NCBI GenBank assembly: GCA_001689415.1
Contig: LUJM01000103.1
Span: forward strand, 1 to 20,096
Reading direction: 5' to 3'
DNA from: Bacteroidales bacterium M2
Lineage (GTDB): Bacteria > Bacteroidota > Bacteroidia > Bacteroidales > Muribaculaceae
DNA length: 20,096 bases
A program made the position numbers and the translations under genes. The notes beneath the pieces were generated by a model. The model worked only from the letters and a program-made list of their open reading frames with translations. It did not search any database and was not told the origin of the DNA. Below, in pieces: positions 4,846 through 12,276 of the stretch (within the stretch, counting starts at the first letter, position 1; each line of letters starts with the position of its first letter).

Positions 4846-6912
4846 ATGAAACATTATATACTACCGTTGATTATATTTCCTCTGTCTATGTATGGGCAGG
4901 CAACAGAGCCGGACACCGCCTCTGTGAAAGAACTCGGTGAGATAACCGTGGTAGCAGATGCTCAACGAACAAGTGCGACCAAGACAGTATATATTCCTTC
5001 CGGAAATCAGAAATCAACTGCCTATGACGGAGTTTCCTTACTATCAAAGATGAACATCCTGCAGTTGAGTGTAAATCCGATTGCCGAGACTGTAACGACA
5101 GCCGACAATCAGGGGGTGAGTCTGTTTATCAACTTTCATCCCGCATCCGATGAGGATGTAAGCGGTCTGAATCCCAACGACGTAAAACGCATAGAGTATC
5201 TTGATTTTCCGGTTGACCCTCGATTTCAGCGAGCTCAGCATGTAGTTAACTTCATAACACATTCATATACCTATGGCGGATATACGAAACTGAGCGGCAA
5301 AGAACGTTTTATGATTCGTAGCGGAGAGGCCTCCGTATATTCAAAGTTTGCATACAGGGAGATGGAATACGACCTTATGCTTTCAGGCGACTATGACTAC
5401 AATCCGCATTTCGGCTCAGTTTCAGACGAGACCTACCGACTGGACTCCGGAACAATCAGACGCGAGAGCGGCACAGAGACTGGAAAAAAACATCAGCGTG
5501 GCTTATACTCTGCATTACGGGCTTCGTGGAATAAGAGTGAGAATTTCACATTCCGCAATCTCGTTTCATACCGTCGAATCAACACTCCGATAAACCACAC
5601 ATCCGGCTATGTCAATTTTTCGAGTCTGTTTCCATCTGAAACATACCATACCGAATCTCCTTCTACTAATAATGCCTTCGGCTGGGATAGCGAACTGTAT
5701 GTGGCGCCGGGCAGAGGCTGGTCAATCAACGGAAACTGTCAGGCAGAATTTGCCAAGAACAACACAACCTCAAATTATTCCGCGGGAGCAGAATCTATCG
5801 AAAATATTGCAGATGAAGATTCTTGGTTTTTGCGGGGTTCAATACAGGTCAATAAATCATTGTCAGATAAATTTACATTATTCTCAAATGTTTTATCCGG
5901 CGGTGGACGCACAAATATTGACTGCGCCGGATCAAGCAACGCAGTCAACAGATTCCGTCAGACATTCACCGGTATAACAGTCGGCGTGGCGATGAATTGG
6001 CAGAAAGTATCGGGAAGCATCGACGGCGGTTATGCTTTTGAGTCCAATTACATCAACGGCAAGACTATGGATGACCGCTATCCCTTTACCCATATAAACG
6101 TACAATATGCTCCGAATCAGAAAAATTCAATCAACCTTTGGTTTCAGTATGCCACTTTCTCGCCTGATGCCACAATGAAGAACCCCAATATCATTCAGCA
6201 ATCAGAGCTGATGTATATTTCCGGCAATCCTGACCTGAAGTGCTCGAGAAATACCTCTGCAAATATCAGTTACACATGGCTACCAAGCAATATGTGGCAG
6301 CTGTCGGCATATGTCACAATGTTTCGCATCGCCAACCGCCAGATAGCGGTCTATACTCCTGACGGACCCGACGGGATGATGTTGAAGAAATATCAGAATG
6401 ACGGCGATTACAATCACGGGCAGATTGGAGCCAACCTTACCGGAAAGTTCCTGGACGGGAAACTGTCCCTTTCTGTTTCTCCCCGGATGTTGCTTTATAA
6501 AACTACCGGAAGCAACAGTATATCGCACTATCCGTTTACAGCAAGCCTCAATGTTAACTATTTCCTTGGTAGTTTCTTCTTCAATGGATATTACGACACC
6601 GGGAGCAGTTATGTAGATGGTGAGAATGCCTTTCTGCGAAAAATGCCTATGGGCTATTCTGTAAGTACCGGCTGGGCTTCACTTGGCTGGAATATTCAAC
6701 TGTCATTAGTCAATCCCCTCCAGTCTTCATGGAAACTAAGCGAAGACACGTTGGCTACGCGCCGATACGACAACAAGATGACACAGTTTGGTTCTGACTA
6801 CCACCGTCGTATATCTCTGACCGTGACTTACACTTTCAATTATGGAAAGAAAGTCAGTCGAAACGGAGAACTTAGTGGCGAAAAGAATATTTCAACATCA
6901 ATACTCCATTGA
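4846..6912 (+). CDS. Outer-membrane plug-and-barrel protein (TonB-receptor-like), first copy
   Basis: A 688-residue predicted outer-membrane protein. A signal peptide (about 1-19) is followed by a KELGEITVVA stretch typical of the start of a TonB-receptor plug. A plug-like domain (about 45-145) includes NPNDVKRIEYLD, and a long beta-rich region alternating aromatic and polar residues extends to the C-terminus. It lacks the N-terminal carboxypeptidase-like domain and is far shorter than SusC, so it fits the OMP_b-brl_3 type. It is related to the protein at 7100-9199, but its plug is more divergent: INFHP replaces the usual ING, and DFPVDPRFQRAQ replaces the usual D-x-PG-x-RYGGA. Function is probably transport or adhesion at the outer membrane; the substrate is unknown. 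It is divergent from the kinase gene and downstream of phased TAAG repeats. Confidence 0.85.
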   Translation: MKHYILPLIIFPLSMYGQATEPDTASVKELGEITVVADAQRTSATKTVYIPSGNQKSTAYDGVSLLSKMNILQLSVNPIAETVTTADNQGVSLFINFHPASDEDVSGLNPNDVKRIEYLDFPVDPRFQRAQHVVNFITHSYTYGGYTKLSGKERFMIRSGEASVYSKFAYREMEYDLMLSGDYDYNPHFGSVSDETYRLDSGTIRRESGTETGKKHQRGLYSALRASWNKSENFTFRNLVSYRRINTPINHTSGYVNFSSLFPSETYHTESPSTNNAFGWDSELYVAPGRGWSINGNCQAEFAKNNTTSNYSAGAESIENIADEDSWFLRGSIQVNKSLSDKFTLFSNVLSGGGRTNIDCAGSSNAVNRFRQTFTGITVGVAMNWQKVSGSIDGGYAFESNYINGKTMDDRYPFTHINVQYAPNQKNSINLWFQYATFSPDATMKNPNIIQQSELMYISGNPDLKCSRNTSANISYTWLPSNMWQLSAYVTMFRIANRQIAVYTPDGPDGMMLKKYQNDGDYNHGQIGANLTGKFLDGKLSLSVSPRMLLYKTTGSNSISHYPFTASLNVNYFLGSFFFNGYYDTGSSYVDGENAFLRKMPMGYSVSTGWASLGWNIQLSLVNPLQSSWKLSEDTLATRRYDNKMTQFGSDYHRRISLTVTYTFNYGKKVSRNGELSGEKNISTSILH

Positions 6913-7090
6913 ATAGAGAGCTAACGATTCGCCCGATGTCAGCCTTTACGATGCGACTCCGGCGATAGAGCCATTCGAGTTCTTTCAGTTTTGAGTTTTC
7001 GTTGGCCTGACAGAAAATGCCATAACCCAAGTCCCCGACATCACTGCCGAGGACTTGAGTATTAGTATGAATTGCTGTTATATTTATCAT
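6872..7090 (-). CDS. Possible small protein between convergent barrel genes
   Basis: A 72-codon minus-strand ORF starts 9 nt after the stop of the second barrel gene and overlaps the 3' end of the first by 41 bp. It fills an otherwise empty convergent gap. Codon use resembles real neighbouring genes, and the middle (about 33-60) could form an amphipathic helix rich in Lys, Arg and Leu. No signal peptide, TM helix or known motif is seen. It could be the last gene of the second barrel transcript or chance. No clear terminator lies between the barrel genes. Confidence 0.3.
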   Translation of the reverse strand: MINITAIHTNTQVLGSDVGDLGYGIFCQANENSKLKELEWLYRRSRIVKADIGRIVSSLFNGVLMLKYSFRH

Positions 7091-7099
7091 TTCGGTCTT

Positions 7100-9199
7100 C
7101 TATCGGCCACCAACTGTTGATCGGTCGGCATTGGCATCAACGTCTATAAGTTTCTGTGCCCCGCGCTTCTGTCTGCCCCATTGCAGATTGTAGCTTATAG
7201 AGACATAGGGCATACGCATATCGAGATGAATGTGTTGCTCGTTGCGATTCCATTTACTCAGCGATTTGTTGCCTTGGTCATACTTGCCAAAAGGCATAAT
7301 AATCCCTGCCGAGAACTGCCATGCTTTCCAGTTATAGCTAAGGTCTATGATATTCAAGTCCTCGCCCCAGGATATTTTCTCGCCCCAAAGGTCGCGCTGG
7401 GCGCGTACATATTGGCCGGTAAGCGTGAATCCCCAATGCATCAGAGCAAGTTCTGCGTTGCCACTCCATGCATTGTTATGTAAATTGTATCCTGTTCCCC
7501 GCATTCGCTCCATGCGGTACTGCACATAGGCACTTGCCATAAGCCAACCCGGTATTATCTCTACCTGTGGGGCGAAAAAGAAAGAGAGGTTCTGTAATCC
7601 ACGGCTGTTCTCATAAGTCGTGATGAGGCGATTGCTATCCCAATAAATTAGTGGGGTGATTGCATTAGGCGAAGTAAATGCCCTGACGCCGAGCGTACCG
7701 TTGACGAAGGGCAAGTTGAACCCATAACGGAATGTCAGCATATAGGAATTGGCGGTTTTTATATTCTGACTGCCCACACGCCATTGGAAACCGTCAAGTT
7801 GCTGCGGCACAATATTAGTCTCGGCAAGAGAGGGTGTTGATTGCCATGATGTAAAATTGAGCCGTAAATTATGGTTTTGATTAAGCGAATATGTGATAGT
7901 GGCTTGTGGACGCGGACTCCATGAGTGATTGCCTTGATTGGTTTCCTTGAAAAGAAAGTCTGTATATTGTACGCCCATTCCGGCTGAGGCCGTCCATTTG
8001 CCGAAACGGTGAAAATATTCGGCAAAGAAATAGACCTTGTCTTGCCTCTGATGGAAAATCCTTCCGTCAAGATTGTCATAGCGTGAACGGTTTCTATTGG
8101 CAGTATACGATGCTCCGGCAGTGAAACGACTGTTTTCCCATTTCTTAACGTAGTTGGCTTCTACCGCGTAGGCTTGATTGTGGTCTTTGATTTCTGTGTT
8201 GATAGATGTAACATAGTCCCATGGGGTCCGGGCACTCGGCAATTGTTCAAGATAACTGGAAAACGACCTGCCGGAGTAGAAAGAACTATTAAAATCTATT
8301 ATAAGCATCTGTTTATGTGCAAAATTTTGCTGCCAGTATAGCGAAAGTGTCGGTGTACCCCCTTGGTTTCCGTTAATGTCGGTCAACAAAATATCGTCGG
8401 TACCATTGCTGAGCGAAAGAAGCCCATTGTATACAAACTTGTCATGGAGATTCCTTTGATAGCCGATTTGCGCCATAAATACAGTGGTATCGGGCTTTAT
8501 ATAGTTGTATGAAGCCCATACGTTGGCCATAGAATTATCCATATAGCCGCCGAGCGAGGTTTCATCTCGTGTAACGGATTGTCCGTCGGGGTATGTGAAA
8601 GTTTCCGTATAATCGCGGTGGCTTTTAATTCTATTGGTGAGTTTGAAATTTCCTCCGACTTCCCATTGCGAGCGACCGTTATTAAACTTGGCATTGGCCA
8701 TATAAAATCCCCATGCCTGATTGAGGGCCGGGCGGGCCTGTGACATAAGCGAACCTCCTACAGAGGGATTGTTTACAATGATGTTTAGCACATAATTCGC
8801 TCCACCATATCGAAGCCCGGGATTGTCGATCCATTCCACACGCTTAATGGTTTCGGGCAACAAAGTCCGGACTTGATCAATCGATGATTCGTGGCCGTTG
8901 ATGCGAACCTGTACAGACTGACCGGCGGCTTGAATGGAGCCGAGTGCGTCACTGACACTCAAAGTCGGTATCATCAGATTGTTGAGCAACTGCATACCGT
9001 TCTTTGAGTTTTCGACCGCGCTTTTGGAAGGAAGATAAACATCCATATCGGCTTTTCGGATAACCTTCGGAGCCTCTATTACTATCTCTTGTAGTTCTTG
9101 GGCTGCGATAGTATCTGCTACCTCCTGTGCGGATGCGATGACCGGAAGCAAGATTGCAACCGCTACCATCATAATTCTGTTTAAGATTGTCGTTGTCAT
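7100..9199 (-). CDS. Outer-membrane plug-and-barrel protein (TonB-receptor-like), second copy
   Basis: A 699-residue outer-membrane protein with a clear signal peptide (about 1-24, cleavage after ASA). A plug segment (about 35-150) starts with ELQEIVIEAP and holds the family hallmarks VRINGHES, ETIKRVEWIDNPGLRYGG and YVLNIIV. A barrel of alternating aromatic strands follows. It has no carboxypeptidase-like N-terminal domain. It is related to the protein at 4846-6912 but keeps a more canonical plug. It probably works in outer-membrane uptake or surface interaction; whether TonB drives it cannot be told. Upstream are a Bacteroides promoter and TAAG repeats like those before the first copy, suggesting control by the same response regulator. 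Confidence 0.87.
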   Translation of the reverse strand: MTTTILNRIMMVAVAILLPVIASAQEVADTIAAQELQEIVIEAPKVIRKADMDVYLPSKSAVENSKNGMQLLNNLMIPTLSVSDALGSIQAAGQSVQVRINGHESSIDQVRTLLPETIKRVEWIDNPGLRYGGANYVLNIIVNNPSVGGSLMSQARPALNQAWGFYMANAKFNNGRSQWEVGGNFKLTNRIKSHRDYTETFTYPDGQSVTRDETSLGGYMDNSMANVWASYNYIKPDTTVFMAQIGYQRNLHDKFVYNGLLSLSNGTDDILLTDINGNQGGTPTLSLYWQQNFAHKQMLIIDFNSSFYSGRSFSSYLEQLPSARTPWDYVTSINTEIKDHNQAYAVEANYVKKWENSRFTAGASYTANRNRSRYDNLDGRIFHQRQDKVYFFAEYFHRFGKWTASAGMGVQYTDFLFKETNQGNHSWSPRPQATITYSLNQNHNLRLNFTSWQSTPSLAETNIVPQQLDGFQWRVGSQNIKTANSYMLTFRYGFNLPFVNGTLGVRAFTSPNAITPLIYWDSNRLITTYENSRGLQNLSFFFAPQVEIIPGWLMASAYVQYRMERMRGTGYNLHNNAWSGNAELALMHWGFTLTGQYVRAQRDLWGEKISWGEDLNIIDLSYNWKAWQFSAGIIMPFGKYDQGNKSLSKWNRNEQHIHLDMRMPYVSISYNLQWGRQKRGAQKLIDVDANADRSTVGGR

Positions 9200-9230
9200 A
9201 TTGTGATACGATTTTATTTGTTTCGTACCG

Positions 9231-9263
9231 CAAAATTAGTGCTTAGCCAATCTTAACCCCAAA
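9231..9263 (-). promoter_or_regulatory. Promoter of the second barrel gene
   Basis: On the minus strand, TTTG (9260-9263) is followed after 21 nt by TAATTTTG (9231-9238), an exact Bacteroides -7 box. This gives a leader of roughly 25 nt before the ATG at 9199. Two TAAG boxes lie between the two elements. Confidence 0.65.
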
Positions 9264-9332
9264 TATAAAAGTCTTAATGCAGCATCGCTAATATATTGAT
9301 TATCAATGACGATAAAATCTAAAAGTCTTAAT
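9242..9332 (-). promoter_or_regulatory. TAAG repeats upstream of the second barrel gene
   Basis: Minus-strand TAAG (CTTA on plus) occurs at 9242, 9252 and 9273 (intervals 10 and 21 bp, one and two turns) and again at 9327. The last two lie within an exact 13-bp repeat, TAAAAGTCTTAAT (9266-9278 and 9320-9332), 54 bp apart. One more CTTA (9358) overlaps the stop codon of the next gene. The boxes have the same orientation relative to this gene as those before the gene at 4846, and one box lies 13 nt from the -7 box versus 11 nt there. They are likely sites for the neighbouring response regulator, by inference. Confidence 0.5.
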
Positions 9333-9358
9333 CACGTCATCAACAATCCAAATGAGTC

Positions 9359-11032
9359 TTAATCCTCGGCTTCCTGCCTTAAAAAAGCCACAATATCTTC
9401 TTTTTCAGGGACACCGAGTTTCTTCCTTACCGATGATTTACGGACATAGATAGTGGCAGCAGACTGTCCCGTGATGACACTGATTTCTTTAGTGGAGAAT
9501 CCGGCTACCATAAGCACAATGATTTGTTCTTCTTTTTCAGCAAGGACATTTCCATGACAATTGTGTAAGCGGGAATAGAAACCGGAATATAGATTATCAA
9601 TCATGTCATATACATTTTCCCAGTTTACAAGAGAACCGTCTGAGCCATTTTCGACCGAGGATATTTTGCGTAGCATATCCCTATTCTGTTCCGTTGGTGT
9701 CTCTGCCACCATCTTGATTATACCAAGCTGTTGAAGCATGGCGCGACGTAAAGATTCATGTTCGGATGACAGCGTTTTTGAAGCACTCAAATCATCTACC
9801 ATCTTCTGCAGAGCTTCAGCCCTTTCCTCGGCTTCAATAGTCTTTCGTTTTCGTTTTTGGATATTCCATATAGCGGCTAATCCTATGATAACGGCTCCCA
9901 ACAAACAAATAATCAGGATAGCTGTCTTTCTTTCATTCTGTGCTTTTAACGTCAACGCTTTGTTTTCTTGTTTAAGCGCGTTTTGCTCGGACTCCAACCG
10001 AGTGTACTCAAGTCGATTGAAAAGATCTCGCTGGCTATTATTAAGCGTCGCCAGTTGACTTAGCCTAATCTTGCCATTTTGCCTGTATGCAAGGAACTCC
10101 CTAAGTGGCCCGGCAAAACTTTCATAATAATTATGGTCTACATCCGTTCTGCCAAGAGCACAACTGTCAGCTATCGCCAGTTCTCGTGAAGAACGGTCAT
10201 AATTACCCAGATTGAAGTAATTCAATGCTTTCCAAAAGTATAAATACGGTAAAGCTGAATTATGCGGTGCGTTTTCCAATACATAATCTGCCACGTGGTT
10301 ACTTTCGTCATATCTTCCGAGTTCTTCCAAAATACCGATTTTCTCATAGGTATTTTTGAACTGGTCATCACCAAGGTGATTGGCGTATGCGTAATCAATC
10401 AAATCGTTGATTATAATCAATGCGGAATCACTGTTATTGGCAAACTGGTAATTCTCACATAATTGATATAAATATTCAATTCGATTCACAGAATCCTTAT
10501 CTAACTCCTGCAAATGTCTGATATATCCGATATTATTCTTGCAATCAAATTCTGCGCCTCCCACTCCTATCCTTGTTTGGAGCAATTCGATCATATTGCT
10601 GTCAGGTATATCAGGAAGTGAAATCAATGAATCAAGCAAGGCCAATGACTTTTTACCGCTACCCGACCAAAAGAGATGCAGAGCATATAGGTCACTGCTT
10701 CTAAGAAATCGGATGTAATCACGGTTTTTATAATATTCAAATGAAAACCTGATAAGCGAGTCCGACACCATAGAGCTCTCATTAGCTTTATGCGCTGAAG
10801 CCTTTACCATATAGTAAAATGCTTTTAATGAATCCGCATCTATTTCAGAAACATCAATATTGTTTAGTAAAGCCAATGCACTGTCGGGCTGCTCATCTGC
10901 TATTCTTTCAGCGTCAGAAATAATTTGAGCATGTTGCTGAGAATGAGAACACGACACCCCGATACATGCCACGAAAACCGCGACAAACATAAGCAATATT
11001 GGGCACCTACATAATAATTTCTTTATAACCAT
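9359..11032 (-). CDS. Membrane-anchored TPR / coiled-coil / LuxR-type transcription regulator
   Basis: A 557-residue protein from ATG 11032. An upstream in-frame TTG (11065) would start at or before the expected transcript start, so it is rejected. Layout: an N-terminal hydrophobic segment ending in Cys28 (signal or weak lipobox), helical TPR-like repeats (about 40-320), a coiled coil (about 340-369), a TM helix (about 370-390, ILIICLLGAVIIGLAAIW), a second coiled coil (about 393-424) and a LuxR-type helix-turn-helix at the end (about 497-549, GFSTKEISVITGQSAATIYV). Bacteroidetes have many such proteins; they are thought to sense through periplasmic repeats and act on DNA from the membrane. 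Its targets are unknown, but it neighbours an outer-membrane gene in the same orientation. Confidence 0.85.
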   Translation of the reverse strand: MVIKKLLCRCPILLMFVAVFVACIGVSCSHSQQHAQIISDAERIADEQPDSALALLNNIDVSEIDADSLKAFYYMVKASAHKANESSMVSDSLIRFSFEYYKNRDYIRFLRSSDLYALHLFWSGSGKKSLALLDSLISLPDIPDSNMIELLQTRIGVGGAEFDCKNNIGYIRHLQELDKDSVNRIEYLYQLCENYQFANNSDSALIIINDLIDYAYANHLGDDQFKNTYEKIGILEELGRYDESNHVADYVLENAPHNSALPYLYFWKALNYFNLGNYDRSSRELAIADSCALGRTDVDHNYYESFAGPLREFLAYRQNGKIRLSQLATLNNSQRDLFNRLEYTRLESEQNALKQENKALTLKAQNERKTAILIICLLGAVIIGLAAIWNIQKRKRKTIEAEERAEALQKMVDDLSASKTLSSEHESLRRAMLQQLGIIKMVAETPTEQNRDMLRKISSVENGSDGSLVNWENVYDMIDNLYSGFYSRLHNCHGNVLAEKEEQIIVLMVAGFSTKEISVITGQSAATIYVRKSSVRKKLGVPEKEDIVAFLRQEAED

Positions 11033-11069
11033 ATCCAATGTCGGGGCATTACAAAGACTTTTCAAGCAG

Positions 11070-11077
11070 CAAAGTTA
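11070..11077 (-). promoter_or_regulatory. -7 promoter box (TAACTTTG) of the TPR-LuxR gene
   Basis: An exact TAnnTTTG match on the minus strand, 37 nt before the ATG at 11032. It implies a transcript start close to 11065, which is the main reason to reject the TTG there as a start codon. Confidence 0.55.
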
Positions 11078-11158
11078 TTAGCCAACAGTTATAATCGGCT
11101 GTCCGAAGAAGAACAACAGCATGGCAAGAGTAGCAAGTGTGAATGAGTTATGCGTCAT
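11078..11158 (-). CDS. Possible 26-residue hydrophobic peptide
   Basis: A short minus-strand ORF encodes a peptide that is mostly hydrophobic after six polar residues (LATLAMLLFFFGQPIITVG). An exact -7 box (TAACTTTG, 11192-11199) lies 33 nt upstream in the right orientation. It could be a small membrane peptide, a gene remnant or chance. It ends just before the promoter box of the TPR-LuxR gene. Confidence 0.25.
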   Translation of the reverse strand: MTHNSFTLATLAMLLFFFGQPIITVG

Positions 11159-11220
11159 CCATAATCGGTACGTTACTTGTCTTTACAAACGCAAAGTTAC
11201 GAAACTTGTTTTACTTTTGA

Positions 11221-11316
11221 GTAAACACCACAGGTACTTTTTGGGTGCGCGAACTTGAACAAGGCAAATCACTTTGGCGCATCCAGGCTGCCCGCTTAAC
11301 CACATTAGGGTTATTT
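11221..11316 (+). pseudogene. Fragment of a second hipB-like gene
   Basis: In one plus-strand frame the segment reads TFWVRELEQGKSLWRI, matching the recognition-helix region of the HipB at 2315 (FVRELEQGKETLRL). At DNA level the 24 bases from GTGCG (11245-11268) differ from 2412-2435 at only three positions. The frame has no start codon or N-terminal half (a stop lies at 11218-11220) and continues without HipB character toward the stop of the META-like gene. It looks like a decayed or recombined second copy. The rest of the 11159-11310 gap holds only a minus-strand -7 box (11192-11199). Confidence 0.5.
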
Positions 11317-11832
11317 TATCTTACAGAAATCGGCATAAGTATTGCCATTTATCTCGTCCTCAGCCATTAAAAGCAAGTCTAAGTCCGGGCTCTTGAAACA
11401 TTTAACAGTAAGATTCCTATTTCTCAACAACTCGTAGATTGTCTTCTCCAACAGTACGTCTCCTCCAAGAGCTTGTGTCATCAAACTGTTTCCGAGACGG
11501 AGAGAATCTCCTTCCAACCTATACTCAGATAATAATTTATTGGCGACAAACTGCATCTCGATAGAGCTGCCGGAAAAATTGATTATATAATCAAATTTAT
11601 CCGTCGGTATTATATTGAAATATGGGGAGTGATATTGCACGAGTTTCCATGAACCATTTAATACAGCCGTATCAAGTGGCACAGGTATTAGTTCCGGCTC
11701 GACTTCTACGACTTCGACCATATTGGTATCGTTTGCGTAATAACCCATATCGCAAACATCCTGATTGGAGTTTGCCTGTTTGCAGCTTGCTATTAGGACA
11801 AGGAATAATACGGCGGTAATGAGATGCTTCAT
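11311..11832 (-). CDS. META/HslJ-like lipoprotein
   Basis: A 173-residue protein from ATG 11832; a longer reading from TTG 11853 would start inside the promoter box. The N-terminus is a lipoprotein signal (LIASC, Cys17). From about residue 60 it resembles META/HslJ domains: GSWKLVQY, an extended INFSGSSIEMQF strand, a Ser-Leu-Met-Thr turn, a LLEKTIYELLR helix, and closing strands with LDLLLMAEDE. META proteins are small envelope or heat-shock-type proteins of poorly known role, so the function is uncertain. It is a single gene with its own promoter, which carries a HipB-type operator. Confidence 0.65.
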   Translation of the reverse strand: MKHLITAVLFLVLIASCKQANSNQDVCDMGYYANDTNMVEVVEVEPELIPVPLDTAVLNGSWKLVQYHSPYFNIIPTDKFDYIINFSGSSIEMQFVANKLLSEYRLEGDSLRLGNSLMTQALGGDVLLEKTIYELLRNRNLTVKCFKSPDLDLLLMAEDEINGNTYADFCKIK

Positions 11833-11850
11833 TTTCTGAGTTTTATTACG

Positions 11851-11883
11851 CAAAGATAGTTAAATTACACCACATATGGTATA
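11851..11883 (-). promoter_or_regulatory. Promoter of the META-like gene with a HipB-type operator
   Basis: TATCTTTG on the minus strand (11851-11858) is an exact -7 box, 18 nt before the ATG. Seven nt upstream of it is TATACCATATGTGGTGTA (minus strand, 11866-11883). This differs from the second hipB operator, TATACCCTATATGGTGTA, at two positions, and the next two bases (AT) also match. The site lies where a -33 element would be, so a bound repressor would block the promoter. Confidence 0.6.
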
Positions 11884-11938
11884 ATTCGAGATGAATCCGA
11901 AACTGCTATTGCGGTTAATATCAGAATAACGCGAACTC

Positions 11939-12121
11939 CTAATTCGATGCGAGGAAGAGGTCGTAGATTATCCAAAAAGCGAGGGAATAGACACCGATTC
12001 CGATAAAGTAACGCAACGGTTTCGACTTTATAATCCGGAACTTATCAAGAATCCAAAGGACAAAGCATCCCCCAATTACGAACAAGAGGAAATAATACCA
12101 AGGCAAATTGCTTAATGTCAT
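11939..12121 (-). CDS. Small two-helix membrane protein of unknown function
   Basis: A 60-residue protein with two predicted TM helices, about 8-25 (YYFLLFVIGGCFVLWIL) and about 38-55 (YFIGIGVYSLAFWIIYDL), joined by a basic loop (DKFRIIKSKPLR). The loop suggests both ends face the periplasm. It has an ATG start and normal codon use. It belongs to no family I recognise. It is read in the same direction as the META-like gene 106 bp downstream, which has its own promoter, so they need not be an operon. The 12122-12264 gap upstream holds only a half-operator-like TTACACCC (12173-12180). Confidence 0.6.
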   Translation of the reverse strand: MTLSNLPWYYFLLFVIGGCFVLWILDKFRIIKSKPLRYFIGIGVYSLAFWIIYDLFLASN

Positions 12122-12264
12122 AACTCAACGATTATATAGTTTTACTAATCAGACGCATTTCCAGAAGAATAATTACACCCTATCGAATAAAATATTCAAC
12201 CATAAAGCAGGATAGCGCGGCGATTTCATTAAATAATACACTTTGCTGTAAGGATATATTTCCG

Positions 12265-12272
12265 TACTTTTG
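12265..12272 (+). promoter_or_regulatory. -7 promoter box (TACTTTTG) of the acetyltransferase operon
   Basis: An exact TAnnTTTG match ending 4 nt before the ATG at 12277. With usual Bacteroides spacing, transcription would begin at or next to the A of the start codon, giving a leaderless mRNA. Confidence 0.55.
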
Positions 12273-12276
12273 CGGT

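Noticed and set aside
11033..11065. TTG start for the TPR-LuxR regulator
   Set aside because: A -7 box at 11070-11077 puts the transcript start at about this codon.
12173..12188. TTACACCCTATCGAAT as another HipB operator
   Set aside because: Only one half-site matches; the GGTATA half is missing.
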